NCBI GenBank assembly: GCA_964605385.1
Contig: CAZSCK010000001.1
Location: 113,160 to 177,159, forward strand
Source of the DNA: JAGLTQ01 sp964605385
GTDB lineage: Bacteria; Pseudomonadota; Gammaproteobacteria; UBA6429; Thiohalophilaceae
DNA length: 64,000 nucleotides
Reading direction: 5' to 3'
The translations under genes and the position numbers were made by a program. Positions 26,915-36,014 of the stretch are shown in pieces; the first letter of the stretch is position 1; each line of letters starts with the position of its first letter. A model generated the notes under the pieces. The model was not told the origin of the DNA and searched no databases. It saw nothing but the letters and a program-made list of their open reading frames with translations.

Positions 26915-28029
26915 TTAAAAATGTTGATAACCAGAATTTTCAATATTAATTTCTTTATTATCTTTAAAACATCTAAGACCTAATTGTTCTTTTATCTCAC
27001 CAATATACGATACAGATAAACCTTTATCTTTAATAACTTTTTCAAACTTACTTTGCATAGAAGAAGGAATGGTAAAACAAAGTTCATAATCATCTCCTCC
27101 AGATAAAACTAAAGGAACAATAAGTGCTTCATCCGTTAAATTAAAATCAAACTCTTTTGAACGAGGTATTTTTTCAAAATCTATTTTTGCACCCACATGG
27201 CTGTTATTTGTAAGGTGTTCAAGATCAGCAATAAGACCATCCGAAATATCAATACAGGAACTTGCGTATTCTCTTAATAATAAACCAAGTTCAATTTGTG
27301 GGGTAGGTCGGTTTAACCGACCTTTTAGATATCCACTACTTTCTTCACGAAGTAAACACTGGCCTTGCCATTCCGCTAATGCTAAAGCAGCATCACCAAT
27401 AGTTCCTGATATATATATTTTATCTGTTACTTGAGATTTATTACGCGTTAGTGCTTTATCAACAGGCACAAAACCATTTATTGTGATTGATATACAAAGA
27501 GGTCCATTAGTCGTGTCGCCACCAATGAGTTGAATATTATATTTTTCGGCTACTGATGAAAGGCTTTCACTAAAGGCTTTTAACCATTCTTCATCATCAT
27601 TCGGNNNNNNNNNNNNNNNNNNNNNNNNNNNNNNNNNNNNNNNNNNNNNNNNNNNNNNNNNNNNNNNNNNNNNNNNNNNNNNNNNNNNNNNNNNNNNNNN
27701 NNNNCTACTGATGAAAGGCTTTCACTAAAGGCTTTTAACCATTCTTCATCATCATTCGGCAAGGTAATCGCGAGAGCAAACCAGGCAGGTTCTGCCCCCA
27801 TCGCAGCCATATCACTTAAATTAACGGCTAACGCTTTATAGGCAATATCTTGTGGAGAAGTTTCTACTGGAAAGTGTACACCTGCTACAAGGGTATCAAC
27901 AGACTGCACTAATTGATGATCGTTGGGGACAGTTAAAATAGCTGCGTCGTCGCCAATACCAAGAACGACATCAGCGCGCGAGATTGTTGAAGTAAAATAT
28001 TGCCGGATAATGTCAAATTCAGACGGCAT
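26915..28029 (-). CDS. thiL: Thiamine-monophosphate kinase ThiL (interrupted only by an assembly gap)
   Basis: ThiL phosphorylates thiamine phosphate to thiamine diphosphate. N-terminal 'GIGDDAAIL' and 'VNLSDMAAMGAEP', then 'SCIDISDGLIADLEH' and 'LSGGDDYELCFT', are the AIR-synthase-like ATP and Mg2+ motifs. The 100 Ns at 27605-27704 appear to break the gene. However, the 55 bases on each side are identical, and removing one copy plus the Ns restores a continuous frame through 'SLSSVAEKYNIQLIGGDTTN'. The gene is therefore intact in the organism. It lies in the nusB-thiL operon. Confidence 0.93.
27605..27704. other. Assembly gap (100 N) of artificial length
   Basis: Positions 27550-27604 and 27705-27759 are the same 55 bases, so the two contigs overlap and the true gap length is negative. 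Confidence 0.95.
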
Positions 28030-28038
28030 AACTAAACT

Positions 28039-28479
28039 TTAACCACCTTTTCTGGCGGCAACTTCAGCCTGACGTAAATTTTCAGCCAACTTATCCATAG
28101 TGCCATTTACAAAACGATGTGCTTCCTCTGCACCAAATGTTTTAGTTAACTCAATCGCTTCATTAATAACAACACGATAAGGAATATCAATTCGATTTTT
28201 TAATTCAAAACAACCTAAACGTAAAATAGCTTTTTCGACTAAATCAACTTCCTTAAAAGGACGTTCTGATACTGGCGATATTTCAGCATCAAGTTCTTCC
28301 ACCTGATCAGTAATACCCATCAGTAGTTCGTTAAAATAAGGACGATCAAACTTACGTGTCTGATGCTCAATTAAAAATTGCTGTTCAATTTCTTTCGGTG
28401 CATTACCTGACACTTGCCACTCATATAAAGCCTGAACAGCATAACGACGGGCACGACTGCGATCACTGGTTATTGACAC
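28039..28479 (-). CDS. nusB: Transcription antitermination factor NusB
   Basis: NusB binds boxA RNA with NusE and supports rRNA antitermination. 'RARRYAVQALYEWQ' at the N-terminus and 'YRVVINEAIELTKTFG' with 'FVNGTMDKLA' near the C-terminus identify it. The length of 146 residues is normal. It is 12 bp after ribH and 9 bp before thiL, a standard ribH-nusB-thiL operon. Confidence 0.95.
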   Translation of the reverse strand: MSITSDRSRARRYAVQALYEWQVSGNAPKEIEQQFLIEHQTRKFDRPYFNELLMGITDQVEELDAEISPVSERPFKEVDLVEKAILRLGCFELKNRIDIPYRVVINEAIELTKTFGAEEAHRFVNGTMDKLAENLRQAEVAARKGG

Positions 28480-28491
28480 AAATAACTCCGC

Positions 28492-28965
28492 TTACCCAAT
28501 ATTACGTAACAAGTTAACCATCTCAATTGAAGACAAGGCTGCTTCTTCACCTTTATTACCGGCTTTAGTTCCCGCACGTTCAATCGCTTGTTCAATCGTA
28601 TCAACCGTCAACACACCAAAAGCAACTGGAATTTCATATTCCATCATACTTGAAGCCATGCCTTTAACACATTCACCTGCAACATATTCAAAATGCGGTG
28701 TACCACCACGAATAACGGCACCTAATGTAATGATTGCATCATATTTTTTACTTGCCGCCATTTTTTTAACCGCAAGTGGAATTTCAAATGCACCAGGAAC
28801 ATAAACTACTTCCAAGTCGCTTTCATTAGCGCCATGACGCTTTAAACAATCAAGCGCACCTTCTAATAAGTTCTCCACAACAAAACTGTTCCAGCGCGTT
28901 ATTACGATACCAAAACGTGAACCTTTAACAACAAGGTCGCCTTCAATTTTTTTAATATTATTCAT
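28492..28965 (-). CDS. ribH: 6,7-dimethyl-8-ribityllumazine synthase RibH
   Basis: RibH joins the ribityl-pyrimidine with dihydroxybutanone phosphate in the penultimate riboflavin step. 'FGIVITRWNSFV', 'VPGAFEIPLA' and 'GAVIRGGTPHFEYVAGE' are signatures. The length of 157 residues is normal. A family-A repeat separates it from ribBX upstream. Confidence 0.96.
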   Translation of the reverse strand: MNNIKKIEGDLVVKGSRFGIVITRWNSFVVENLLEGALDCLKRHGANESDLEVVYVPGAFEIPLAVKKMAASKKYDAIITLGAVIRGGTPHFEYVAGECVKGMASSMMEYEIPVAFGVLTVDTIEQAIERAGTKAGNKGEEAALSSIEMVNLLRNIG

Positions 28966-29050
28966 TATCTTTACCTGATTAAAATTAATCTATTTCACCA
29001 ATATTAATAACTGTATGTACGTTTAAAACTGTGCGAATCATAGTGCCCCA

Positions 29051-29145
29051 CGTCATTGCGAGAAGTGTAACGACGAAGCAATCTCCAGAAAAGTGCAATT
29101 TAACATGAGATTGCCACGGCTCGCGTTGCTTGCCTCGCAATGACG
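29051..29145. repeat. Dispersed palindromic element, family A (short, 95 bp)
   Basis: CGTCATTGCGAG at the left and CTCGCAATGACG at the right are perfectly complementary over 12 bp, with CAATCTCC and GAGATTGCC arms inside. This looks like a minimal unit of the family. It lies between ribBX and ribH. Confidence 0.88.
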
Positions 29146-29159
29146 TGGATGTTTAAACG

Positions 29160-30275
29160 TTATTCTTTATCGTAAACATACTCTATTACTTCTAAGCCAA
29201 ATCCTGACAATGCATGCATTTTCTTTGGTGCACTCATCACACGCATTTTACGTACACCTAAGTCTGTTAATATTTGCGCACCAATACCGTAAGTCCGTAA
29301 GTCATCACCATGTACAGTGTCTGAATGTTCTTCGCCTTTATCATGTTTATCATAATGTTTAATCATATTAACAAGCATATTTGATTCTTCAGCAAGACGT
29401 AAAATAATAATAACTCCCTCACCTTCATCAGAAATACGTTTCATGACATCGCGTAACGGCCAACCACAATCTTCACGTTGACTACCAAAAACATCACACA
29501 TACTATTTTCAACATGAACACGAACCATGATTGGTTTTTCTGGTTCAGGACAGCCTTTAACCAATGCTAAATGTACCTGACCATCAATGACATTTCTATA
29601 AGCGTGAAGTTTAAAATCGCCCGCTTCTGTTGGCATATCACAATCAGCAGCACGTTCTATTGTTTTTTCATTTTGTAATCGATATTCAATTAAATCTGCA
29701 ATGGTACCAATTTTTAAATCGTGTTCTTTAGCAAAGATTTCTAAATCTGGACGACGCGCCATGGTGCCATCTTCATTTAATATTTCAACAATAACAGATG
29801 CCGGCTCTTTGCCTGCAAGACGTGCAATATCACAACCTGCTTCAGTATGCCCGGCTCGTGTTAATACACCGCCCGGTTGCGCCATCAACGGGAAAATATG
29901 TCCTGGTTGCACAATACTTGCTGCGGTCGCATCTTCAGCAACAGCAGCCTGTACTGTTACCGCACGATCTCCTGCTGAAATACCAGTGGTTACACCTTTT
30001 GCAGCTTCAATACTCACGGTAAAGTTTGTTGCAAAAAATTCATTGTTATCTTCTACCATTAACGGTAACTTTAAGCGTTCGCAACGTTCTTTAGTTAAGG
30101 TTAAACAAATTAACCCCCGACCAAATTTTGCCATAAAGTTAATATCTTTAGCTTGTACACAATCTGCAGCAATAATAAGATCGCCTTCATTTTCACGATC
30201 TTCATCATCCATCAGGACAACCATCTTACCTTGAGAGATATCGTCTATAATTTCTTTTGCGCTATTCAGAGCCAT
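29160..30275 (-). CDS. RibBX: 3,4-dihydroxy-2-butanone-4-phosphate synthase with degenerate GTP cyclohydrolase II domain
   Basis: The N-terminal half is a normal RibB ('VLMDDEDRENEGDLIIAA' and 'AGHTEAGCDIARLAG'), making dihydroxybutanone phosphate from ribulose-5-phosphate. The C-terminal half aligns with GTP cyclohydrolase II but has lost its zinc and catalytic residues. The usual RCDCG reads 'REDCG', the SEC cysteine is displaced ('ENSMC'), and RQEGRG reads 'RLAEESN'. Such RibB hybrids (RibBX) are known. A separate RibA must then be encoded elsewhere. ATG 30275 is preferred over an upstream start. Confidence 0.88.
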   Translation of the reverse strand: MALNSAKEIIDDISQGKMVVLMDDEDRENEGDLIIAADCVQAKDINFMAKFGRGLICLTLTKERCERLKLPLMVEDNNEFFATNFTVSIEAAKGVTTGISAGDRAVTVQAAVAEDATAASIVQPGHIFPLMAQPGGVLTRAGHTEAGCDIARLAGKEPASVIVEILNEDGTMARRPDLEIFAKEHDLKIGTIADLIEYRLQNEKTIERAADCDMPTEAGDFKLHAYRNVIDGQVHLALVKGCPEPEKPIMVRVHVENSMCDVFGSQREDCGWPLRDVMKRISDEGEGVIIILRLAEESNMLVNMIKHYDKHDKGEEHSDTVHGDDLRTYGIGAQILTDLGVRKMRVMSAPKKMHALSGFGLEVIEYVYDKE

Positions 30276-30328
30276 AATTTTGTCTTCTATATCTATCAAT
30301 TACAATTTAATAAAACTGAGCTTATTAA

Positions 30329-30361
30329 GTAGGTTGGGTTCGCTACGCTTAACCCAACCTA
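30329..30361. repeat. Palindromic repeat between ribE and ribBX
   Basis: TAGGTTGGGTT and AACCCAACCTA form a perfect 11-bp stem around CGCTACGCTT. This is a REP-like hairpin, and I saw no second copy in the window. Confidence 0.75.
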
Positions 30362-30374
30362 AATTTATTAATTA

Positions 30375-31034
30375 CTATTTAATAAAACCATGTTCACTAA
30401 GCATATCCATGCTAATTCCTGAGGTTTTCACATCAGCTGCTTTATCACCTAAAATTAAACGTTCAAGGTATCTAGCAATAATATCCACTTCTAAATTAAC
30501 TTCTGTTCCAACTTTAAACTGTCCCATCGTGGTTTCCTGCAATGTATGCGGCACGATATTAAGTTCAAAAACCGCACCCTTCACTGCATTCACAGTCAAA
30601 CTAATACCATCGACACAAACAGAACCTTTTTCAGCAATATACTTTGCCATTTCGTCCGGTGCTTGAATATGAAAACGTACTGAACGTCCATCATTATAAC
30701 GTTCAACAACTTTTCCAATACCATCAACATGACCACTAACAAGATGACCACCTAAACGTGTTGTCGGTGTTAGTGCTTTTTCAAGGTTTGCTTTTGTTCC
30801 GACGGTTAATGCTTTAAAAGTCGTACAGGATGATGTTTCACCTGACACATCCGCCCAAAAACCATCACCCGGTAATTCAACCGCAGTTAAACAAACACCA
30901 TTTACTGCAATGCTATCACCCAACTGTACATCACCTAAATCAAGCTCATTGGTTAAAATGCGCAAACGAACATCATCACCTTTAGGTTCAATAGCGGCAA
31001 CTTCACCAATTGATTGAATAATTCCTGTAAACAT
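30375..31034 (-). CDS. ribE: Riboflavin synthase alpha subunit RibE
   Basis: RibE dismutates two lumazines into riboflavin. It has the typical duplicated lumazine-binding fold. The first half has 'MFTGIIQSIGEV' and 'DSIAVNGVCLTAV'; the second has 'GHLVSGHVDGIG' and 'GSVCVDGISLTVN'. The length of 219 residues is normal. A family-A repeat separates it from ribD. No FMN riboswitch was recognised near any rib gene here. Confidence 0.95.
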   Translation of the reverse strand: MFTGIIQSIGEVAAIEPKGDDVRLRILTNELDLGDVQLGDSIAVNGVCLTAVELPGDGFWADVSGETSSCTTFKALTVGTKANLEKALTPTTRLGGHLVSGHVDGIGKVVERYNDGRSVRFHIQAPDEMAKYIAEKGSVCVDGISLTVNAVKGAVFELNIVPHTLQETTMGQFKVGTEVNLEVDIIARYLERLILGDKAADVKTSGISMDMLSEHGFIK

Positions 31035-31076
31035 ATTTATCTTTGCTTCTTTCCAAACATTTAATTATTTCTACCT

Positions 31077-31266
31077 GTCATTGCGAGAAGAAATTGAAAA
31101 AGCATTTTTCAATTTTGACGCAGCAATCTCAAGGCTCTAAGGTATAATCATGAGATTACTCCGGGCTCCTGCCCTCCGCACTATTATACTAATAGTGCCA
31201 AGCAAGCTTGTTTAAAATCGTTCCATACGATTTTATGCCGCAGTCACTTTATTCCCTCGCAATGAC
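31077..31266. repeat. Dispersed palindromic element, family A (190 bp)
   Basis: GTCATTGCGAG and CTCGCAATGAC form the ends. The interior shares TTGTTTAAAATCGTTCCAT with the 330-bp copy and ATGAGATTACTCCGGGC with others. It lies between ribE and ribD. Confidence 0.87.
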
Positions 31267-31279
31267 AGCGTTAAATTAG

Positions 31280-32380
31280 TTACGGTATAACCAAAACTTT
31301 CGCTGTTATCCTAATATCTTTACCAACTAATCGATAATCGGTTATATCAAGTTCAATTTTATCCTGCATTGTCTCTAAACCAGGCAAAGCAAATAAACCT
31401 CGAGCATTATTGCCCATTAAAACCGGAGCCATATAAATAATCAGTTCGTCAATTAAGCCTGCCTGTAACATCGCACCACTTAAGGTCGCACCGGTTTCAA
31501 GTAAAACATCATTAATATGCATTTCACTTAGCTGTTGCAAAACTGACTTTAAATCCACACTAGTATTACAGTATGGCATCATATGTATATCTGCACCGGC
31601 ATCTTTTAATGCTTGTGCTGCATATTCATCTGTGCTGCAGGTCATTAAAACAGTTTGACCTGGTTCTTTTAACATTTTCGCATCAGTTGGCATGCTTAAG
31701 TTGGTATCAACAACAACACGTATTGGTTGTGCATCTACACCCTCTAATCGAACAGTCATAGATGGATCATCTGCTAAAACGGTTCCAACACCTGTTAAGA
31801 TAGCTGAACTCTTCGCACGTAAACGTTGTACATCTTCACGCGCAGCCGCTGATGTTATCCATTTGCTCTCACCCGATGCCATTGCGGTTCGACCATCCAA
31901 ACTCATAGCCAGCTTACAACGAACATAAGGCAAACGCTTTTGCATACGTTTAATAAAACCTAAATTTAATTCTTTTGCTTGTTCTTCCAGCAAACTGTGT
32001 TCAACAAATATTCCCGCTGACTCAAGTTGTTTTAAACCTTGCCCTGCTACTTTTGAATGTGGATCAATCATCGCAGCAACAACACGTTTCACTTTTGCTT
32101 TAATCAGCGCATCAGTACACGGAGGTGTTTTTCCCTGATGACAACACGGTTCTAATGTTACATAAGCCGTTGCACCTTCCGCTTTCTTACCTGCTTGTTT
32201 TAAGGCATTAATTTCTGCATGTGCTTCACCCGCTTTTTCATGCCAGCCTTCACCAACAATCTCACCGTCCATTACCAGGACACAACCCACATTCGGATTT
32301 GGCGCAGTGGTATAAATGCCTTTTTTCGCCAACTGTAAGGCACGAGACATGAACTGATGATCATTTGCAGTAAAGGACAC
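31280..32380 (-). CDS. ribD: Bifunctional diaminohydroxyphosphoribosylaminopyrimidine deaminase/reductase RibD
   Basis: RibD deaminates and then reduces the pyrimidine intermediate of riboflavin synthesis. The N-terminal deaminase shows zinc ligands in 'GEAHAEINAL' and 'PCCHQGKTPPCTDALI'. The C-terminal reductase starts at 'RLPYVRCKLAMSLDGRTA'. The length of 366 residues is normal. It begins two bases after the nrdR stop codon, so the two are co-transcribed. Confidence 0.96.
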   Translation of the reverse strand: MSFTANDHQFMSRALQLAKKGIYTTAPNPNVGCVLVMDGEIVGEGWHEKAGEAHAEINALKQAGKKAEGATAYVTLEPCCHQGKTPPCTDALIKAKVKRVVAAMIDPHSKVAGQGLKQLESAGIFVEHSLLEEQAKELNLGFIKRMQKRLPYVRCKLAMSLDGRTAMASGESKWITSAAAREDVQRLRAKSSAILTGVGTVLADDPSMTVRLEGVDAQPIRVVVDTNLSMPTDAKMLKEPGQTVLMTCSTDEYAAQALKDAGADIHMMPYCNTSVDLKSVLQQLSEMHINDVLLETGATLSGAMLQAGLIDELIIYMAPVLMGNNARGLFALPGLETMQDKIELDITDYRLVGKDIRITAKVLVIP

Positions 32381-32382
32381 GC

Positions 32383-32886
32383 CTACTCTTCCTCAGGCAA
32401 TAAAGATTTTTGCTGGCGTTTAACTTCTGGAGATGGCCCTTGTTTGAGCTTTTCAATTTCTTCTTCAAACGCACTGACATCTTCAAAACTTCGATAAACA
32501 GAAGCAAAGCGAACATACGCAACTTGATCTAAATCTCGTAGTTCATCCATAACAAAGCTACCGACTAGATCTGCTGCAACTTCCCGATCACCTGTTGCGC
32601 GCATGCGTTTCATAATATGCACAATCGCTTTTTCAACATCATCTGTACCAACCGGGCGTTTTTCTAACGCACGTTGAATACCAGAGCGAAGTTTATGTTC
32701 ATTAAAGGGTTCACGTTGCCCACCTTGTTTAATAATATACGGCATCACCAATTCTGCAGATTCAAAAGTGGTAAAGCGTTCACTGCATGACTGGCATTCA
32801 CGCCGCCGTCTTACCATTGCGCCTTCATTCGCTAATCTGGAATCAATGACCTTGGTATCATCAGCGCTGCAAAATGGACAATGCAT
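32383..32886 (-). CDS. nrdR: Transcriptional repressor NrdR
   Basis: NrdR senses ATP/dATP and represses ribonucleotide reductase genes. The N-terminal zinc ribbon (CPFC near residue 3 and CQSC near 31) is followed by an ATP-cone ('YIIKQGGQREPFNEHKLRSG'). The length of 167 residues is slightly longer than usual because of a charged C-terminal tail. It sits between glyA and ribD, the common gammaproteobacterial order. Confidence 0.96.
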   Translation of the reverse strand: MHCPFCSADDTKVIDSRLANEGAMVRRRRECQSCSERFTTFESAELVMPYIIKQGGQREPFNEHKLRSGIQRALEKRPVGTDDVEKAIVHIMKRMRATGDREVAADLVGSFVMDELRDLDQVAYVRFASVYRSFEDVSAFEEEIEKLKQGPSPEVKRQQKSLLPEEE

Positions 32887-32905
32887 AAATTATTTGAGAC
32901 CTTTG

Positions 32906-33056
32906 CACGGATAGCGAGAAGCTAGAGAGCAAGGCAAAACCGATGAAAAAGCGGAATGTACAATTAGTACATGAGCATTTTGAAGAGGTTTTCGTCGTGC
33001 CCCACAATAAATATTATGGAGGGTAAACGCTGTTATCTGGCTTCGTAGCATTCGTG
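32906..33056. repeat. Dispersed repeat family B, copy 2
   Basis: It starts CACGGATAGCGAGAAGC and ends GGCTTCGTAGCATTCGTG, aligning along its length with 19499-19657, including 'GTACATGAGCATTTTGA'-like and 'TTTTCGTCGTGCCC' blocks. It lies between nrdR and glyA. Confidence 0.85.
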
Positions 33057-33064
33057 CAATGATC

Positions 33065-34473
33065 TCATTTATATACAGGGTTCTTTTTACAAATAGCTAA
33101 TGCTTTAGCTTTAACTTCGTTNNNNNNNNNNNNNNNNNNNNNNNNNNNNNNNNNNNNNNNNNNNNNNNNNNNNNNNNNNNNNNNNNNNNNNNNNNNNNNN
33201 NNNNNNNNNNNNNNNNNNNNNATTTATATACAGGGTTCTTTTTACAAATAGCTAATGCTTTAGCTTTAACTTCGTTGATAACTTTATCATCACCATTAGC
33301 ATCAATAATGTCACACATCCAACCGGCTAAATCGCTGCAGTCTTTTTCATCAAAACCACGTGTTGTAACGGCAGGTGTACCCACTCGAATACCACTGGTA
33401 ACAAACGGTGATTGTGGATCATTCGGCACAGAGTTCATATTGATAGTAATGTTAGCCTGACCTAACCATGCATCAACAGCTTTGCCGGTTAAACCTTTCT
33501 CAATGAAGCTCACTAAAAATAAATGATCGTCTGTTCCACCTGAAACAACATCATAACCACGATCGATAAACACGCCGGCCATTGCCTTGGCATTTTTCAC
33601 AACTTGTGTTTGATATTCTTTAAACTCAGGTTGTAAGGCTTCTTTAAAGGCTACGGCTTTTGCCGCAATGACATGCATTAATGGACCACCTTGCGTACCA
33701 GGGAAAATCATCGAGTTTAATTTTTTCTCAATTTCCGGATTTGATTTAGCCAGAATGATGCCACCACGTGGGCCACGTAATGTTTTATGTGTTGTTGATG
33801 TTGTTACATCTGCAATACCAACCGGGCTTGGGTAAACACCCGCAGCAATAAGACCTGCAACGTGCGCCATATCAACCATTAAATAAGCACCCACTTTATC
33901 CGCGATGTCACGGAAACGTTGCCAGTCAACCACACGAGAGTAAGCAGAAAAACCTGCAATAATCATTTTAGGTTTATGTTCAGTGGCTAAAGCTTCAACC
34001 TGATCATAATCAATTTCACCGGTTTCTTCGTTTAATCCATACTGCACGGCATTAAATAGTTTGCCTGAAAAGCTTACTTTTGAACCATGGGTTAAGTGAC
34101 CGCCATGAGCGAGACTCATACCCAATACAGTATCGCCAGCATTTAACAATGCGAAATAAACCGCGGCATTTGCCTGTGAGCCTGAATGCGGTTGCACATT
34201 GGCATAATCCGCACCAAATAATTCTTTAACGCGATCTATTGCCAGTTGCTCAGCAATATCAACATACTCACAACCACCGTAATAACGTTTACCCGGATAT
34301 CCTTCAGCATATTTATTCGTTAACACAGAACCTTGTGCTTCCATCACCCGTGGGCTGGCGTAGTTTTCTGATGCGATTAATTCAATGTGCTCTTCCTGAC
34401 GAATCTCTTCATTTTGAATTGCTTGCGCCAATTCATCGTCAAAACCCGAAATTGTCATGTCTTTGTTGAACAT
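33065..34473 (-). CDS. glyA: Serine hydroxymethyltransferase GlyA (tail duplicated by an assembly gap)
   Basis: GlyA interconverts serine and glycine, charging tetrahydrofolate. The PLP lysine lies in 'STTHKTLRGPRGG'. 'ELIASENYAS' and 'YAEGYPGKRYYGGCE' are signatures. The 100 Ns at 33122-33221 fall near the stop codon. The 55 bases before and after are identical (33067-33121 and 33222-33276). Merging them gives 'CKKNPVYK' followed by TGA at 33065-33067 and a 417-residue protein, the exact usual length. The gene is intact. Confidence 0.94.
33122..33221. other. Assembly gap (100 N) of artificial length
   Basis: The same 55 bases flank it on both sides, as at the thiL gap, showing overlapping contig ends rather than missing DNA. 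Confidence 0.95.
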
Positions 34474-34666
34474 GCTTATCCCCTAGATAAATTCTTTAAA
34501 AATCAGTATGTTATAATGCTTAACCATCGAGTCATTCATTGCTCTTTTGACTGGATTCAAGCTCTTGAAAAAGGTCGATAATATTAACCGATCTTAGGGA
34601 AAAATGCATTGGAAGTGGCTTTCTCTTAATTAGAAATAACAAGACAGGAGCGTACTCAATTTATTT

Positions 34667-34888
34667 GTCATTGCGACGACTGCATGGACGCAGGAGGTAG
34701 AGTAACGCAGGAGCAGTTACCGAGAAGCATAGCGACGAAACATAAAATCGTAGGGAACGATTTTGAACAAGCTTTGCTGACCCCATTAGTATAATGGGGC
34801 GAAGGGCAGGGAGGCCCGTAGTAATCTCCCTAAAAATGCACTTAATCCAATAGATTGCCACGTTTCGCTTTGCTCACCTCGCAATGAC
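34667..34888. repeat. Dispersed palindromic element, family A (222 bp)
   Basis: GTCATTGCGA and TCGCAATGAC form the ends. The interior has GACTGCATGGACGCAGGAGG, shared in inverted form with other copies, and ATTAGTATAATGGGGCGAAG. The rest of the 530-bp space between glyA and the next gene (34474-34666, 34889-35003) shows no gene. Confidence 0.87.
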
Positions 34889-34934
34889 AGGTATTTTTTT
34901 ATTTAGAGTAAAGCCTGTTATTACCCAGTTAGAA

Positions 34935-34966
34935 ATAAAAAACCCCACCAAAAGGCGGGGCTAAAA
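34935..34966 (-). terminator. Rho-independent terminator after the 35004 gene
   Basis: Read on the minus strand, GCCCCGCC and GGTGGGG enclose TTTT and are followed by TTTTTTA. Confidence 0.8.
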
Positions 34967-35003
34967 GTACAAAATACGTTTTTTACTGTTTAGTTAACGT
35001 AAT

Positions 35004-35915
35004 TTAGTCTTCAATAAATTCACCACCAACGGCAATCGTCAATGCTTCCTGAATCGCGAGAGGTGCGCACATAATTGACATAAAGCTATTGCTACCCATC
35101 ATAGATAAATCCGGAAAACTAATGGCAATACGAAATTCAGCTGGCAAGGCATACACTTTACCTTTTGAAATAACAACTTCATAAGGTAAATGACCGGTTG
35201 ATTTTAACTTTTTAAAATCAATTTCATTCATAATGTATTTGTCACCACTGCAATCCAGATTACCCGGACCCGCCATGCTAACACCAATAACAGTTTCTTC
35301 TTTACCTGCAATATCGATGCGATACACTTTTTTCACACCCACTTTATTATTTAGCAAAATCGCTTCAACTTTTTCTAGTGCAATTTGCTGATTTCCATAA
35401 TTGGCTAATTCCAGGGGATCATCAAAATAAGGCATTAACCATTTATATTGGTAATCACGTAAGTCTTTCGCAGTAACACCTTCATTCGGACCAAATTCAC
35501 CCTGATCTCCTAATGCACTTTTCAACTTAGCAGTTACACCAGCTAAATCACCCTTCATGCGATACGCATGCGACATATAAGTTGGATTAGTGAATGCAAC
35601 CTGGACTTCATTGTCTGCTTTAGTAATTGTCACACGCTGAGCTGCACCATATGCACCAAATTCAGAATTAGCTGCATTCGCTTTTAAGGTGTCATTCGTT
35701 ACAATTAAAACTGTTGCTGTGTCATATGGTGAATATTCACCAACAATTTCAAAACCTGCTTTACTAAGTTTTGCTTTTGTTGCAGCAGTAATCGTCGCAA
35801 CATCACCGGCTTTTTTCTCTGCCAAAATATAGGTCATGAGCTTTGCATCTGCTGCAATACCAGAAGTAGCGTAGAACAAACTCGCCCCAAACATTAAAAA
35901 TTTAATTAATTTCAT
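35004..35915 (-). CDS. Exported protein of unknown function (possibly DUF302-related)
   Basis: This 303-residue protein has a signal peptide (cleavage near 'TSGIAAD') and no further membrane segment, so it is likely periplasmic. Two repeated alpha/beta halves seem present. 'LSKAGFEIVGEYSPYDTATV' and the C-terminal 'AIQEALTIAVGG' loosely recall the DUF302 fold, but I cannot confirm this. It has cysteines only near the C-terminal third. It follows a FadL-type porin and a DsrE-like protein in the sulfur region, and so may take part in sulfur compound handling, by position only. Confidence 0.6.
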   Translation of the reverse strand: MKLIKFLMFGASLFYATSGIAADAKLMTYILAEKKAGDVATITAATKAKLSKAGFEIVGEYSPYDTATVLIVTNDTLKANAANSEFGAYGAAQRVTITKADNEVQVAFTNPTYMSHAYRMKGDLAGVTAKLKSALGDQGEFGPNEGVTAKDLRDYQYKWLMPYFDDPLELANYGNQQIALEKVEAILLNNKVGVKKVYRIDIAGKEETVIGVSMAGPGNLDCSGDKYIMNEIDFKKLKSTGHLPYEVVISKGKVYALPAEFRIAISFPDLSMMGSNSFMSIMCAPLAIQEALTIAVGGEFIED

Positions 35916-35953
35916 TGAGATATATCCTCGAAAAAGAATTTATTGTAGAAAAA

Positions 35954-35986
35954 CAAAAGGGTCATGAAACATGACCCTTTTTATTT
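35954..35986 (-). terminator. Rho-independent terminator after first FadL gene
   Basis: AAAAGGGTCATG and CATGACCCTTTT are inverted around a 4-nt loop with T/A-rich flanks. The hairpin may terminate the fadL-type transcript or only reduce expression of the gene behind it. Confidence 0.75.
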
Positions 35987-36014
35987 TTAGTTCTTTAACA
36001 AATTAAAATCTTGT

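Noticed and set aside
26915..28029. Two separate partial thiL genes
   Set aside because: The identical 55-bp flanks show one intact gene split by an artificial gap.
29701..30234. 177-codon open frame antisense to ribBX
   Set aside because: It is a shadow of the coding strand of a certain gene; low-complexity composition rich in Ser, Thr and Ala.
28966..31280. FMN riboswitch near riboflavin genes
   Set aside because: The spaces between ribH, ribBX, ribE and ribD contain only repeat elements and a simple hairpin, with no RFN-like conserved blocks.
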